Source of the DNA: JAKJEP01 sp964580995
GTDB lineage: Bacteria > Planctomycetota > Phycisphaerae > Sedimentisphaerales > SM23-30
Length of the DNA: 64,000 bases
Assembly (NCBI GenBank): GCA_964580995.1
Contig: CAZOMV010000011.1
Coordinates: 9,055 to 73,054 of the forward strand
Reading direction: 5' to 3'
The notes below the pieces were generated by a model, which was given only the letters and a program-made list of their open reading frames with translations, had not been told where the DNA came from and did no database searches. Of this stretch, positions 1 through 9,283 are shown in pieces; within the stretch, counting starts at the first letter, position 1, and the number at the start of each line of letters is the position of its first letter. The position numbers were made by a program, and so were the translations under genes.

Positions 1-600
1 GGACTCAGTTATGATGAAGCCATCGTGGATCTTTCTCAAATGAATGTTCCCGCCGAAACGGCCCAGGCCATGGCGATGGTAACCGGCGGTAAGAACACGA
101 TGGCTAAACAAATTTGTGTAATCAATGAACATCAGACTGCCGCCTGCACCGGCGAGGGAGCCTTGCAGCAGGCCATCACCATTGCCAAAACGAATCCGGT
201 CGGCCTCGATAAGGATGCCAATATTGTCCAGGCCGCTGCCAACCTGCCCTCTCAGGCCAATATGCTGGTTTTCGTCAACGTCGGTCCCTATATGCAATCG
301 GCTATGGGTATGATGGCCAATATGCAGGGTCAGCAGGGTATGAATCCCATGGTCATGATGATGGCCGGTATGTTCAGCCAGATTCAAGGCACCGTCGGTA
401 TCTCGGCGATTCTGGAGAATGGCCGGGTCCAGACCGAAATCTTCCTGCCCGCCGAACTCATCCAGTCCCTGGCCAGAACCGCCATGCAGGCCACTATGGG
501 CGCTCAGCAGGGTATGCAGTCGGGTATGGAACCGGAAGAAAACCAGCCGGAAGACAACGAAAAATCCGGCACGAACGAATCCGAGGATTCCACTTTCTAA
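1..600 (+). CDS. Hypothetical protein, C-terminal part (5' truncated by window edge)
   Basis: The frame is open from base 1 (Gly-Leu-Ser-Tyr-Asp...) to the TAA at 598-600, so this is the last 199 codons of a longer gene rather than one starting at the GTG at 25. The end is rich in Met and Gln (repeated MM, MQGQQGMN, MGAQQGMQSGM), followed by an acidic Glu/Asn/Ser tail. A preceding stretch (SQANMLVFVNVGPYM) looks like a folded beta/alpha segment. I do not recognise a family. The methionine/glutamine-rich tail is probably disordered. The next gene lies about 110 bases downstream on the same strand. That it is coding is fairly certain; its function is unknown. Confidence 0.7.
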   Translation, partial: GLSYDEAIVDLSQMNVPAETAQAMAMVTGGKNTMAKQICVINEHQTAACTGEGALQQAITIAKTNPVGLDKDANIVQAAANLPSQANMLVFVNVGPYMQSAMGMMANMQGQQGMNPMVMMMAGMFSQIQGTVGISAILENGRVQTEIFLPAELIQSLARTAMQATMGAQQGMQSGMEPEENQPEDNEKSGTNESEDSTF

Positions 601-708
601 TGGGTAACGGTAATTAATTTTATAGGATGGAATAAAATTAAAAGAAGTGCAAAAGAAGGAAAAAAATTTTTAGCAAAGAAGAAAGTCACAAGTACTTCTC
701 CAGGGAAA

Positions 709-2445
709 GTGTATGAGCGTAGCGGGATTGACAAACCAGCAATTTCGAAATCATTACCTCAATATTATAACTATATCGTAGCTGCGGTTTTGCTTGGCTT
801 GGGTATTTATGAAGCCGTCATTTATTTTGATTACAAAGTAGTTCCAAGTCCTGATTTTCCCGCCTTTGTTAGAGTAGGTCATCGCATTCTCGCCGGTGAT
901 ATTCCTTGGGGCGACAAAAGGGCTCCTGTTGTTGGGTTTTTACAGGCTATTATAAGCCATTTTGTGGGTGGTCAGCACCCTGATTTAACCGCAGGCCGTT
1001 TGTTAAATGCTCTAATATATCCCTTTACTGGATTGCTTATTTGGCTTACCGGCAGAAAAACTATAGGTTGTTTGTCCGCCTTTATTATTAGTCTTCTCTG
1101 CCTGATTAATCCCTGGACTATCCAATACTTCCAGGAACCCATCGCGGAGATCCCCTTGTTTTTCTTCACGGTCCTGACCCTCTTTTTCCTTTCCCGGAGG
1201 TCCCGGTGGGCGTATTTTTTTGCTTCCGTTGCCATGATGGTTCGGTATGAAGGTGCCACCTTGATTTTAATCACCTTTATTTTAGATCAGATCGAAGCCA
1301 AAAGCAGGAAAGAACGCCTAGCCACTTTCCTTTGGTCTTTTCTGGCTACGATTCCTCTGCTATTGTGGATGGTTGGGCTGTTTGTGAACTGGAATTCGAC
1401 GGGTACTACCCATTATCTAAAAGAAATGGGTGTTGCCGCGAAGGGGAAAAACGTACCGCTTGAGTACCTCTTATTAATCTGGAAAGCTTCCATACAACCT
1501 CTTTTGGTTTTTCCCCCATACTGGTCCCCAAGCATAGCAGGATTGTTCCAGTTTTTCACAAAAGTTGTATTGGCAGCCGGCTCTCTCTGGGCGGTGGGAT
1601 ATGGCATCTGGAAGCGGCAATGGCAGATACTTGCGTACGTGCTATTTTTGATACTTTATACGATCATTCATATTGTCTATTCCGTGGTCGATCCTCGATT
1701 CTGTATCACCACCAACTGGATGCAATTGATCCTGCTGGTTTATGGTCTGGAAAAATTTTACGCCCTCATCAATCACAATAACAAAGTCCCAACACTGGTA
1801 ATCGTGGGATTGCAGACGCTCTTGCTGGTATTTACCGGGGTATGGCTATTTCAATTGTATCCTTACCTGGAAAGAGTAGAGCCGGTTAGCCCGGTCTCCC
1901 GGTACCTTCCGTATGTAGCTATGGCGTCGGCGCTGGTGGTGATTTTCACCCGAATCGTACTGGCACAGAAAGTGCAATTCTTTTTACGGTATTCGGCAGT
2001 GGGGGCCTTGGCGTGCGTCATGATTCTGGCGAACCAGTTTACCCTGGCCTCCACGGTAAAAGATGGAAAGCTGGATCTGGAATTCAAACTGCTGGCGGAT
2101 TGGTATGTCGCCCATGCCGAAGCCGATGACAAAATGGTCACTTCCATACCCCATATCGTCAGGATTTTTGCTCCCCAGTACAGCAATTTTTTTGTTGCCA
2201 AGCAAAGTATCATGGGGGAAAACGCCGAGGATTTTGTGGCTAAATGTTATGCCCAGAATATTACCTATGTGGCATGGGATTCCCGGATCGGATTTAATGT
2301 GGGCGGGAGGTATTATAAACTATGGGGGATCGAAAATATTAATATGTTAAGTCGCCCCCAGGATGTAGGCCCCTATGAGTTTGTGACGCAAGTCGTTGCG
2401 AACCAACAACGATATATAAACATATTCCGCTTAAAGAAATTTTGA
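709..2445 (+). CDS. GT-C fold membrane glycosyltransferase (PMT/ArnT-like, GT39 clan)
   Basis: A 578-residue polytopic membrane protein with about ten hydrophobic helices. The first large loop after helix 1 carries PSPDFPAF and RILAGDIPWGD, the layout of the first periplasmic loop of GT-C enzymes, where an Asp contacts the lipid-phosphate sugar donor. QEPIAEIPLFFFTVL and MVRYEGATLI match the helix 3-4 signatures of dolichyl-phosphate-mannose/ArnT-type transferases. It probably moves a sugar from a polyprenyl-phosphate carrier to a protein or glycolipid outside the membrane; acceptor and sugar cannot be told. The GTG at 709 is the only ordinary start before helix 1. The frame is open back to 601 through a Lys-rich stretch with no ATG, GTG or TTG, so an unusual ATT start cannot be excluded. 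Confidence 0.75.
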   Translation: MYERSGIDKPAISKSLPQYYNYIVAAVLLGLGIYEAVIYFDYKVVPSPDFPAFVRVGHRILAGDIPWGDKRAPVVGFLQAIISHFVGGQHPDLTAGRLLNALIYPFTGLLIWLTGRKTIGCLSAFIISLLCLINPWTIQYFQEPIAEIPLFFFTVLTLFFLSRRSRWAYFFASVAMMVRYEGATLILITFILDQIEAKSRKERLATFLWSFLATIPLLLWMVGLFVNWNSTGTTHYLKEMGVAAKGKNVPLEYLLLIWKASIQPLLVFPPYWSPSIAGLFQFFTKVVLAAGSLWAVGYGIWKRQWQILAYVLFLILYTIIHIVYSVVDPRFCITTNWMQLILLVYGLEKFYALINHNNKVPTLVIVGLQTLLLVFTGVWLFQLYPYLERVEPVSPVSRYLPYVAMASALVVIFTRIVLAQKVQFFLRYSAVGALACVMILANQFTLASTVKDGKLDLEFKLLADWYVAHAEADDKMVTSIPHIVRIFAPQYSNFFVAKQSIMGENAEDFVAKCYAQNITYVAWDSRIGFNVGGRYYKLWGIENINMLSRPQDVGPYEFVTQVVANQQRYINIFRLKKF

Positions 2446-2484
2446 GCTTGCCTCCCGTAAAAGTTCTCCAGCCGGAATTGCGGC

Positions 2485-2513
2485 TTGACGTTTCTCCTGC
2501 CCGGTGTTAAACT
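2485..2513 (+). promoter_or_regulatory. Putative sigma-70 promoter for guaB
   Basis: TTGACG at 2485-2490, 17-base spacer, TAAACT at 2508-2513 (5/6 and 4/6 matches to consensus). It lies about 65 bases before the guaB start, inside the 134-base gap after the glycosyltransferase gene. A weak stem (AGCCG/CGGCT, 2470-2485) immediately precedes it. Confidence 0.45.
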
Positions 2514-2579
2514 ACTGGATTAAATATAAGGCTTGTAGTACCTAATTTCTTTATTTGCAAATAGATATGAGGTTTATCG

Positions 2580-4052
2580 ATGGATGCCAAGATCATCAAG
2601 GACGCCATTACTTTTGATGATGTTTTACTGTTGCCGGATCGCAGCGATTTTCTGCCCTCTCAGGCCGATACCAGCACCCGGTTCACCCGCAATATCTCCA
2701 TCAATATTCCTCTGATCAGTTCGCCCATGGATACCGTGACCGAATCCGCCCTGGCCATTGCGCTGGCCCAGGAAGGCGGACTGGGGATCATTCACAAAAA
2801 TCTGTCCATTAAACGCCAGACCCGCGAAGTGGAGAAAGTCAAACGGAGTGAAAACGGAATCATCCTTGATCCCGTAACCCTCGGCCCGGGCGACTCCGTC
2901 GGAAAAGCCCGCGAACTCATGGCCGAACAAAACGTTTCCGGCATTCCCATCGTGGACAATGGCAAACTGGCCGGCATCCTCACCCGGCGCGACCTGAAAT
3001 TCCTCGAGGATTTCGACCAGAAAATCGAATCCGTCATGACCAGCGAAAACCTGGTCACCAGCTTACCCGACACCACCCTCGATCAGGCCGAGGCGATTCT
3101 CAATAAGCACAAGGTCGAAAAACTCCTCCTGGTCAATCCCGATCGCAGTCTGGCTGGCCTGATTACCATGCGGGATATCGAACGGATGCAGCAGTTTCCC
3201 AACGCCAGCAAAGACGCCCGCGGTCGTCTGCGGGTTGGTGCCTCGGTGGGGGTCCACGACTACGAAAGAGTTGAACAGCTAATTGAAAAAGACGTCGATG
3301 TCATCATGGTCGATTCCGCCCACGGCCACTCCCAAAACGTCATTGAAACCGTCAGGCAAATTCGCAAACAGTACAACATCGATATCGTCGCCGGGAATGT
3401 CGCTACTGCCCAGGCCGTCCGCGACCTGGTGGAGGCTGGTGCCGATGCCATTCGCGTCGGAATCGGTCCCGGCTCGATCTGTACCACCCGCGTTGTCTCT
3501 GGCGTCGGTGTGCCCCAGATTACCGCCATCATGGATTGTGCCCGGGCCGCCGACGAGTGTGGCGTGCCGATCATTGCCGATGGCGGGATCCGGCATAGCG
3601 GCGATATCACCAAAGCCCTGGCCGCCGGCGCCTCTACCGTCATGCTCGGTTCTCTGTTCGCCGGCCTGGAAGAATCGCCTGGTACCCTGGTCATCTTCAA
3701 GGGCAGACAATTCAAGGAATATCGCGGCATGGGTTCCCTCGGTGCCATGGTCACCGGCAGTGCCGAACGTTATAGCCAATCCTCTAAACTGGATCGCGGC
3801 AAGATGGTTCCCGAAGGTGTCGAAGGACGCGTTCCCTACCGCGGCACGCTGGCGGAGTTTGTCTATCAACTGGTGGGGGGGTTGAAGGCGGGCATGGGTT
3901 ATTGCGGCACTGCCAACATCGAGGCCTTGCGGAAAAATTCCCGCTTCATTAAAATCTCCCCCGCCTCCGTTCGCGAAAATCACCCGCACGATATTGCCAT
4001 TACCAAAGAGGCTCCCAACTATCAGTCGTTTCTTATTTCCATGGAGGAATAA
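2580..4052 (+). CDS. guaB: Inosine-5'-monophosphate dehydrogenase
   Basis: IMPDH oxidises IMP to XMP with NAD+, the committed step of GMP synthesis, in the cytoplasm. At 490 residues it has the usual bacterial length. Visible features: N-terminal TFDDVLLLP, two CBS domains at about 95-205 (GIPIVDNGKLAGILTRRDL and LLLVNPDRSLAGLITMRDI), and the catalytic loop GIGPGSICTTR with the nucleophile Cys301. Further along are IADGGIRHSGDI and the phosphate-binding GGLKAGMGYCG near the C terminus. The ATG at 2580 has GAGG at 2569-2572, seven bases upstream. It is followed after six bases by a small lipoprotein gene and then guaA, so the GMP pathway genes are likely co-transcribed. Identification is secure. 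Confidence 0.98.
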   Translation: MDAKIIKDAITFDDVLLLPDRSDFLPSQADTSTRFTRNISINIPLISSPMDTVTESALAIALAQEGGLGIIHKNLSIKRQTREVEKVKRSENGIILDPVTLGPGDSVGKARELMAEQNVSGIPIVDNGKLAGILTRRDLKFLEDFDQKIESVMTSENLVTSLPDTTLDQAEAILNKHKVEKLLLVNPDRSLAGLITMRDIERMQQFPNASKDARGRLRVGASVGVHDYERVEQLIEKDVDVIMVDSAHGHSQNVIETVRQIRKQYNIDIVAGNVATAQAVRDLVEAGADAIRVGIGPGSICTTRVVSGVGVPQITAIMDCARAADECGVPIIADGGIRHSGDITKALAAGASTVMLGSLFAGLEESPGTLVIFKGRQFKEYRGMGSLGAMVTGSAERYSQSSKLDRGKMVPEGVEGRVPYRGTLAEFVYQLVGGLKAGMGYCGTANIEALRKNSRFIKISPASVRENHPHDIAITKEAPNYQSFLISMEE

Positions 4053-4058
4053 CCAAGG

Positions 4059-4529
4059 ATGAAGCTTTTACTGAAAACCTGGAATCAAAACACGAGACAA
4101 TGTATTGGGCTTGCCGTAATCGGCCTGTTAATAACCGGCTGTCAAAGCCGGCCCAGCGCTTCGCAGTCTGCCGAACCCGCCTGTTCCACCATAACCCAGT
4201 GGCAAACCGCCAATCCCAGCCGCGGCTGGACCGAAAATACCGCCTGGTATCAAAACGCCTCCGTGCGGCATCGTTCCCTTTATATGCAGGATTATTTCGA
4301 ATCCCACGGTGGCTGTGATGGTCACTTTCAGATCTACCGCAAAGAAGATGTCATTTCCCTGCCCGCCAGTCCCGCTCTGTTCGTTGCCAATATCATCAAA
4401 CTGCCCGTCGATTTGGTGCAAAGCCCGCCCTGGCAGAAGCAGGTCAGCCGCAGCATCTACCCCCTGCAGCAGAGTACCTATAATATACCCTATGAACTGG
4501 CTTCCCAAACGGAGTCGATTGCCCATTGA
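4059..4529 (+). CDS. Small lipoprotein of unknown function between guaB and guaA
   Basis: A 156-residue protein with a basic start, a hydrophobic helix (GLAVIGLLITG) and a lipobox ending in Cys28 (LITGC), so it is probably a lipidated periplasmic protein. The rest contains several aromatic residues and four further Cys (ACSTITQW, MQCIG-like N region, GGCDG), but no family is recognised. It starts six bases after the guaB stop; the GGAGGAA at the guaB end (within codons for Met-Glu-Glu) is its likely ribosome-binding site. The guaA start follows 46 bases later. An envelope lipoprotein inside a purine operon is odd; it may simply use the promoter. Confidence 0.75.
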   Translation: MKLLLKTWNQNTRQCIGLAVIGLLITGCQSRPSASQSAEPACSTITQWQTANPSRGWTENTAWYQNASVRHRSLYMQDYFESHGGCDGHFQIYRKEDVISLPASPALFVANIIKLPVDLVQSPPWQKQVSRSIYPLQQSTYNIPYELASQTESIAH

Positions 4530-4575
4530 ATAAGAAAATCATAATTTCCCCATTTACTTAATAACCGAGGACATC

Positions 4576-6120
4576 TTGAATAGCGAAGAAACCATTGCCA
4601 TCCTTGATTTCGGCAGCCAATATGGCCAGTTAATCGCACGGCGTGTCCGCGAACATCATGTGTACAGCTTGCTTTGCCGCCATGATATCACCTGCGACGA
4701 ACTGCGAAAAATGAACCTCAAAGGCATCATTCTCAGCGGCGGGCCGGCCAGCGTCTATGCCCCCGGCGCCCCCCAGTGCGACCCGAATATCATGAAGCTC
4801 GGCGTCCCGATCCTGGGCATCTGTTATGGGATGCAGATCGGCTGCAATCTGCTGGGCGCCAAGGTGTCCGTGGCCCATGCCCGCGAATACGGCTCCACCA
4901 AACTCCAGCTTCACAGCAGCGATGAACTCCTGGCCCATTTGTCCGGCGAAAAAGTTGTCTGGATGAGCCACGGCGATCAGGTCAATGAACTGCCGGACGA
5001 TTTCCGGTCGCTGGGTTCCACCGGCACCTGCCCCTTCGCCGTTGTCCGCCATAAAAAGGTGCCCTTCTTTGCCGTTCAGTTTCACCCGGAAGTAACGCAC
5101 ACGCCCTGCGGCACCCAGATTTTCCGTAATTTTCTCTACGAAATTTGCCGCTGCCAGGGCGACTGGCAGATGGGCAATTTTATCGAGCATACCTGCCAGA
5201 AAATCCGCTCGCAAGTGGGCAGCCGCCATGTCATCTGCGGTTTAAGCGGCGGGGTGGATTCTTCCGTCGTGGCGGCTCTTTTGCACAAGGCCGTCGGCGA
5301 GCAGCTTACCTGTATTTTTGTCGATAACGGATTGCTCCGGAAAGGAGAACGGGATCATGTCGAAGCAACCTTTCGCGATCACTTTCACCTGGACCTGCGC
5401 GTGGTGGATTGGTCCCGGCAATTCCTCAGCCGGCTGGCCGGGGTTACAGATCCTCAACAAAAGCGAATTATCATCGGGCATGAGTTCATCGAGGCTTTTG
5501 TCCACGCAGCTCATAGTATCCCCGGCGCACAATTTCTCGCCCAGGGTACCCTCTACCCCGACGTCATCGAATCGGGCCACAAGGACGGCAACCCCGCGGC
5601 CAATATCAAACTACACCACAATGTCGGAGGACTTCCGGAGAAACTGGGCTTTGAACTAGTCGAACCCCTCCGCGACCTCTTCAAGGATGAAGTCCGCCTC
5701 CTGGGCGAACACCTGGGCCTGCCCGAAAACCTCGTCTGGCGGCATCCCTTCCCCGGCCCCGGCCTGGCCGTCCGCATCATCGGCGATATCACCCCTGCCC
5801 GGCTGGAAATCCTGCGCCAGGCCGATGAAATCCTCATCGAGGAAATCACCGCCGCCGGCCTCTACCGCACCATCAGCCAGGCCCTGGCCGTCCTGCTGCC
5901 CATCAGTTCCGTCGGCGTCATGGGCGACGACCGCAGCTACGAAAACGTCATTGCCATCCGCGCCGTCGAAACCTCCGATTTCATGACCGCCGACTGGTCC
6001 CATATCCCCTACGAAGTCCTCGCCCGCATCTCCAGCCGCATCATCAACGAAGTCCGCGGCGTCAACCGCGTCGTCTATGACATCTCCAGCAAACCCCCCG
6101 CCACCATCGAATGGGAATAA
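4576..6120 (+). CDS. guaA: GMP synthase (glutamine-hydrolysing)
   Basis: Converts XMP, ATP and glutamine to GMP in the cytoplasm. The 514-residue product has the full two-part layout. First is a class I glutamine amidotransferase domain with GGPASVY, the nucleophile elbow GICYGMQ (Cys83) and the His-Glu pair in QFHPEVTHT. Then comes the ATP-pyrophosphatase domain with the P-loop LSGGVDSS and the C-terminal dimerisation domain ending KPPATIEWE. No ATG precedes the amidotransferase motifs in frame, so the TTG at 4576, with GAGGA four bases upstream, is taken as start. Together with guaB and the lipoprotein gene it forms a three-gene operon. Confidence 0.97.
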   Translation: MNSEETIAILDFGSQYGQLIARRVREHHVYSLLCRHDITCDELRKMNLKGIILSGGPASVYAPGAPQCDPNIMKLGVPILGICYGMQIGCNLLGAKVSVAHAREYGSTKLQLHSSDELLAHLSGEKVVWMSHGDQVNELPDDFRSLGSTGTCPFAVVRHKKVPFFAVQFHPEVTHTPCGTQIFRNFLYEICRCQGDWQMGNFIEHTCQKIRSQVGSRHVICGLSGGVDSSVVAALLHKAVGEQLTCIFVDNGLLRKGERDHVEATFRDHFHLDLRVVDWSRQFLSRLAGVTDPQQKRIIIGHEFIEAFVHAAHSIPGAQFLAQGTLYPDVIESGHKDGNPAANIKLHHNVGGLPEKLGFELVEPLRDLFKDEVRLLGEHLGLPENLVWRHPFPGPGLAVRIIGDITPARLEILRQADEILIEEITAAGLYRTISQALAVLLPISSVGVMGDDRSYENVIAIRAVETSDFMTADWSHIPYEVLARISSRIINEVRGVNRVVYDISSKPPATIEWE

Positions 6121-6206
6121 TAGAAACAATCCTCTATCAGGTGAGACCGACCGCTTACTTGCGGATGTGATAAGCAAAAAAATGATTGGGAAAGCAGAGG
6201 TACAAA

Positions 6207-7385
6207 ATGAAAAAGATTACATTTACAATTATTATCATTCTGACTCTTGCCGTCACGGCTTATTTTCTCGGTTGCTCCAAATCCAATAACCTCAAACCTG
6301 TCAAAGAGGACTCCCCCATGAAAAAAAGTCTGCCCGATATCATCGGTTCCACCCATGTCAAGGGAATGTACTACCTCACCGACAAAGACAATCTTAATGA
6401 AGGTGCGGACCAGCTTCTGGGTATGGGCAGCCGCGTCATCAAAATCTGGTTCTACGGCAAACGCCCCGAACATCCCGAACACGTCTATTCCTACAACAGC
6501 AACTGGCCCGCGGTCAGCAGTCTGGTGGAAGGGGCCAAGCTGCCCTATTTCCAGGACTTTTTCCACAAACCGTTCACCACCTACATCTTTTGCGTCACCT
6601 CCCTGGGCCGCAAGGACGACTACTGGGTCAACGGTATCACCCTGGCCGACCTCCAGGATGAAACCCGGCAGTTTTACGAACTGGCCAAATACCTCCTGAC
6701 CGCCTACCAGAACACCGGCAAGACCTTTGTCCTCCAGCACTGGGAAGGTGACTGGATGGCCCGCATGGCCAATCCCAATCCCTTCGATGAAAATGTCGAT
6801 CCCGCCCCCCAGGTCTTTCAGAACATGATCGCCTGGCTCAATGCCCGGCAGGCCGGTGTCAATAGGGCCCGTCTCGAAGTGGGCCAAAAGGGTGTCTGCG
6901 TCTATCATGCCGTCGAAGTCAACCGCGTTGTCAAAACCATGAATGAGGGCAAACCGAATCTGATCGACCAGGTGGTGCCCTATACCTTTGTGGACCTGGT
7001 CTCCTATTCCTCCTATGACTCGATCTTCGCCGCCCTGGAAGGACACCCCGAACTCTTCGCCCAGTCGATTGATTTTATCAAAGAACACCTGCCCCCCAGC
7101 GTAGTCTTCGGCAAAAACAGCCTTTACATCGGCGAGTTCGGCATCCCCGAAAACGAATTCTCCCCCCAGCAGATTGAAACCGTCGTCACCAACGTGGTTG
7201 AAACCGCCCTGGCCAAAGATTGCCCCTACATTATGTACTGGCAGCTCTACTGCAATGAACCCAAACCCGGCGTCGCCATCCCCACCTGGTCCAAAGACAA
7301 CCTCCGCGGCTTCTGGCTCATCCGCCCCGACGGCTCCCAAACCTGGGCCTACAACTATTTCGCCGGCCTCTGCCGTTCTAAGTGA
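6207..7385 (+). CDS. Lipoprotein with TIM-barrel, GH-A-like putative glycoside hydrolase
   Basis: The 392-residue product has a lipoprotein signal (hydrophobic IIIILTLAVTAYFLG then Cys23). The body reads like an (alpha/beta)8 barrel. VIKIWFYG resembles an early strand, VLQHWEGDWM puts Glu180 at the end of a strand after His-Trp, and LYIGEFGIPE puts Glu310 in the position of a clan GH-A nucleophile. The final strand has YIMYWQLYCNE. This spacing and context suggest a retaining glycosidase acting outside the membrane, but I cannot place it in a numbered family. The ATG at 6207 has CAGAGG six bases upstream; an earlier in-frame TTG at 6186 lacks a ribosome-binding site. It follows guaA by 86 bases and converges with the GH16 gene. 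Confidence 0.65.
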   Translation: MKKITFTIIIILTLAVTAYFLGCSKSNNLKPVKEDSPMKKSLPDIIGSTHVKGMYYLTDKDNLNEGADQLLGMGSRVIKIWFYGKRPEHPEHVYSYNSNWPAVSSLVEGAKLPYFQDFFHKPFTTYIFCVTSLGRKDDYWVNGITLADLQDETRQFYELAKYLLTAYQNTGKTFVLQHWEGDWMARMANPNPFDENVDPAPQVFQNMIAWLNARQAGVNRARLEVGQKGVCVYHAVEVNRVVKTMNEGKPNLIDQVVPYTFVDLVSYSSYDSIFAALEGHPELFAQSIDFIKEHLPPSVVFGKNSLYIGEFGIPENEFSPQQIETVVTNVVETALAKDCPYIMYWQLYCNEPKPGVAIPTWSKDNLRGFWLIRPDGSQTWAYNYFAGLCRSK

Positions 7386-7481
7386 GGATTTTGCTGCGGT
7401 TTAACGAGGATATTGCCCAGCCATAATTCGCTGGAACCGGAATTTATTTTCTACAAAAAACCAGATGTGTTTTTCTTGGTT

Positions 7482-9245
7482 TCATGGCGAAGCGGGGACG
7501 GCTTGGAGAGAGAAATTTTTGATGGCCATGCCGGTATTGAAGGTGCCGGAGATTTCCCAGCCCATATTCATGTTGACCACGGCGTAATCAGCCGGGTCGG
7601 CGTTCGAGAGGAAACCGCGTTTGACCGCTTCCTTTAAGCCATTTTTGATCTGCGGCAGCAAATCCTGGCGGATTGTTACCCATTGGCCGGATTTGAGCGG
7701 ATTGGGATTCAGTAACTCACCCGCCACCGTATAAATGAATTTTTGCGTGGCATCCGCCTTGCCCCGATCCTCTGCCATATATAACGGCGGTATCTTATGC
7801 CGGTAATCGAAAAAGGGAACGCCAAACCAGAAATAATTGTTGAAATCGGGAGATTCCGGCTTGATATTTTTAACAATCAAGAACAACTGAAACTGGGCGG
7901 TATGCAGGTTGGGATCATATTCCTCCGTTTTCATATGACAATCACACCCGGTCAGTTGGATGGATATCCGCAGATTGATTTCCGCAAGCTGGGAGAGCGG
8001 GAATAGTTGGGGAGCGTCCTGCTCGATCAGCAGATGCGGCCAGCCTTGTCCGCTGATACGCGGAGTTGAGCCGTATTCAGCCTGACCGAAAATCTCCAGC
8101 AGCAGATCGCCGTACTCTGATTGCGGGCCGCCACGCAATATCCGTTTGCCTTCGTTACGATATTCCCTATCTCCGTTGGGATTTTTGATACATTTCGTCC
8201 CGGTCAGGTCATATTTCGTGGCCCACTGACAGATTCGCCATTGACCGGCAATGGATTCCGTAACCGGTTCCGGGAAGGCTTTCTCAAAATTCAAAACCGC
8301 GGCCACCTGGCGGCCCCGGGCTGAATCCGGAAAACTCAATTTGAATCCGTTCGAAAAAGAGGTGTCGGCAAACAGAGGGACACCCTGAAAGGCGGCCTTT
8401 TTCCAAACACGAACATATTCGATACTAAAGGTGGAGGGCAGATCGCCATCATTCGGCAGGCCAAACCACTCCGGCATGGTTTCGCTGTCAAAATTCAAGG
8501 TCAGTGGCTGATGCCAGTGGGTATTTTCCACCCAGCGAATCAGCACCCCGTCGAAATACCATTTGATTTTTTCGGCATCCCATTCCAGCCCATACACATG
8601 GAAATCGTCCGCAAGGTTTTCCGTCGCCGACCAGATCCCCTGCGTCTCCCAATGCTCAGGATCGGTGGGAGTCTTGAATACATGAACATTCATATTGATT
8701 TTTTTCTCGAAGCCGGGAGCACCGCCGCCGATTTCAAACACGTCGATCTCCGTCCACAGGTTCGGATCGGCCTGGTAAAACCAGAAGGAGCTGGAGCCGC
8801 ACGACTTCATCGGCCGGCATTTAACTTCAAAATAGCCGTACAGGACCGTAATTTTGCTTTTCACGGCGGCGGAAGTATAGGTATGATATCCCTGATCCTT
8901 CGGCATCTCCGGAACTTCCTGCTTCTGCATTAAAAGATGAAGCTGACCGTCGTGAACCTGCACATTCCCCGGATAAAAGTAGGCCGGCTGCCGCCCCAGC
9001 CACCCCGGATTGCGATCATACCATTTATCCGCATCAAGCTTCTCCCCCTCGAATTCATCCCACAGGGCTTGATAGGCAACCCATCCACCCTCGTTCCCCT
9101 GATCGGAAAGAGGCAGCGCCTCGGTAATTCGCTCAGGAATCGGACCAATCGGCTCGGTCCGAAGCCATCCGGAAGGCATCGTTCGTGCCCAAAGAAGCAG
9201 AGGGAATAACAGGATAAGAACTAAAGTGGTTTTTCTGCAAAGCAT
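7482..9245 (-). CDS. Secreted GH16 family endo-glycanase with C-terminal extension
   Basis: A 587-residue exported enzyme with signal peptide (TTLVLILLFPLLLWARTM). The catalytic beta-jelly-roll spans about residues 55-295. It contains the GH16 motif E-I-D-x-x-E as TEIDVFEIGG, with nucleophile Glu166, Asp168 and acid/base Glu171, followed by GLEWDAEKIKWYFDG. GH16 enzymes cleave beta-1,3 or beta-1,4 glucans and galactans (laminarin, agar, carrageenan, porphyran); substrate cannot be assigned here. The 290-residue C-terminal part is beta-rich and unrecognised, possibly a carbohydrate-binding region. AAGGA lies seven bases before the ATG. It starts 38 bases after the aldehyde oxidoreductase stop on the same strand and is probably co-transcribed with it. 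Confidence 0.85.
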   Translation of the reverse strand: MLCRKTTLVLILLFPLLLWARTMPSGWLRTEPIGPIPERITEALPLSDQGNEGGWVAYQALWDEFEGEKLDADKWYDRNPGWLGRQPAYFYPGNVQVHDGQLHLLMQKQEVPEMPKDQGYHTYTSAAVKSKITVLYGYFEVKCRPMKSCGSSSFWFYQADPNLWTEIDVFEIGGGAPGFEKKINMNVHVFKTPTDPEHWETQGIWSATENLADDFHVYGLEWDAEKIKWYFDGVLIRWVENTHWHQPLTLNFDSETMPEWFGLPNDGDLPSTFSIEYVRVWKKAAFQGVPLFADTSFSNGFKLSFPDSARGRQVAAVLNFEKAFPEPVTESIAGQWRICQWATKYDLTGTKCIKNPNGDREYRNEGKRILRGGPQSEYGDLLLEIFGQAEYGSTPRISGQGWPHLLIEQDAPQLFPLSQLAEINLRISIQLTGCDCHMKTEEYDPNLHTAQFQLFLIVKNIKPESPDFNNYFWFGVPFFDYRHKIPPLYMAEDRGKADATQKFIYTVAGELLNPNPLKSGQWVTIRQDLLPQIKNGLKEAVKRGFLSNADPADYAVVNMNMGWEISGTFNTGMAIKNFSLQAVPASP

Positions 9246-9283
9246 CTTCAGATCCTTATGCTCGTAGTTTGGTGATTGTATAT

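Noticed and set aside
6075..7340. 421-codon open frame opposite the GH-A-like lipoprotein gene
   Set aside because: Gly/Val/Asp-rich shadow; the opposite strand has signal peptide, lipobox and motifs.
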